NCBI GenBank assembly: GCA_019236085.1
Contig: JAFAJR010000038.1
Span: forward strand, 1-21,083
DNA from: Candidatus Dormiibacterota bacterium
Lineage (GTDB): Bacteria; Chloroflexota; Dormibacteria; Aeolococcales; Aeolococcaceae
Reading direction: 5' to 3'
Length of the DNA stretch: 21,083 nucleotides
Below, piece by piece: positions 20,826 through 21,083 of the stretch. The stretch's first letter is position 1. Every line of letters begins with the position of its first letter. Position numbers and translations under genes: made by a program. Under the pieces are notes generated by a model that did not search any database, was not told the origin of the DNA, and saw nothing but the letters and a program-made list of their open reading frames with translations.

Positions 20826-21083
20826 ATGCTCGACCGCCGCGTCATCCGTGACCTCGAGCGCCAGGTCGACACACCCCACGTGTACGCCCGGCCCGCCGAC
20901 CTCGCAGCCTACGCATATGACGCCTGGGGTGCTTCCGGCGAACGGCATCTGCCCGACGCCGTGGTCTTCCCGGGCACCACCGACGAGGTGGCCGGGGTGG
21001 TGGAGGTGTGTGCCTACCACGGCCTCCCGGTGGTGCCGCGCGGCGCCGGCACCGGCTACGCCGCCGGCGCAGCTCCGTTCGGC
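20826..21083 (+). CDS. FAD-binding oxidase, GlcD-like, 3'-truncated
   Basis: The first 86 residues of a VAO-type flavoprotein (glycolate oxidase subunit D / D-lactate dehydrogenase-like); the gene continues past the right edge. The FAD-binding PCMH domain begins with LPDAVVFPGTTDEVAGVVEV (residues 43-62) and reaches the pyrophosphate-binding PRGAGTGYAAGAAP (71-84). ATG 20826 is the start because a TAGAAT box ends 8 nt upstream, suggesting a leaderless transcript. Substrate cannot be assigned from this fragment; 2-hydroxyacid oxidation is the family default. Confidence 0.9.
   Translation, partial: MLDRRVIRDLERQVDTPHVYARPADLAAYAYDAWGASGERHLPDAVVFPGTTDEVAGVVEVCAYHGLPVVPRGAGTGYAAGAAPFG

Overview
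The window is high-GC bacterial chromosome, densely packed with genes and with no insertion sequence, phage, CRISPR array or rRNA visible. The gene mix (class E-like sortase, bacterial ATP-dependent DNA ligase, GT39-type glycosyltransferase, FmdB zinc ribbon, Gram-positive-type SOS box, several apparently leaderless promoters) suggests a high-GC member of the Terrabacteria: Actinomycetota, or a Chloroflexota/Dormibacterota-like lineage. The sequence alone does not decide between them.

Layout. 1-1686 (minus): metK followed by a truncated mannose-1-phosphate guanylyltransferase gene. 1693-1906: divergent intergenic region with paired repeats in the metK leader. 1907-4011 (plus): a double zinc-ribbon protein coupled to a small hypothetical gene, a class E-like sortase and a DedA membrane protein. 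4018-7547 (minus): an overlapping four-gene operon of small membrane protein, HMG-CoA lyase, acyl-CoA carboxylase carboxyltransferase and FkbM methyltransferase; the two middle genes fit leucine catabolism. 7623-8255 (plus): RNase HII. 8265-8495 (minus): FmdB zinc ribbon. 8586-8888 (plus): a small helix-hairpin-helix protein whose promoter spacer is filled by a consensus SOS box.

8987-10850 (plus): an alanine-rich membrane protein, an Arg/Pro-rich hypothetical and an SPFH/slipin protein. 10874-13293 (plus): a degenerate SDR-like protein coupled to a GT39-like glycosyltransferase. 13345-14117: a vapBC-type toxin-antitoxin module with a leaderless promoter and a three-half-site operator, abutting a minus-strand tRNA with anticodon CAT. 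14212-14757 (plus): dCMP deaminase. 14761-16425 (minus): ATP-dependent DNA ligase. 16531-17977 (plus): a 30-residue acidic ORF with an excellent ribosome binding site, running into an HD phosphohydrolase that has no convincing start of its own. 18073-19164 (plus): secreted DUF5666-like protein. 19169-20775 (minus): Mrp/NBP35 ATPase and a TIGR00725/LOG-like protein. 20826 to the end (plus): truncated GlcD-type FAD oxidase.

Two points deserve follow-up most. The first is the acidic ORF / HD protein pair at 16531-17977, which looks like either +1 frameshifting or an unusual coupled start. The second is the SOS-box-controlled, apparently leaderless HhH gene at 8550-8888. Several genes have a TANNNT box 6-8 nt before the start codon, so leaderless transcription is probably common in this organism.
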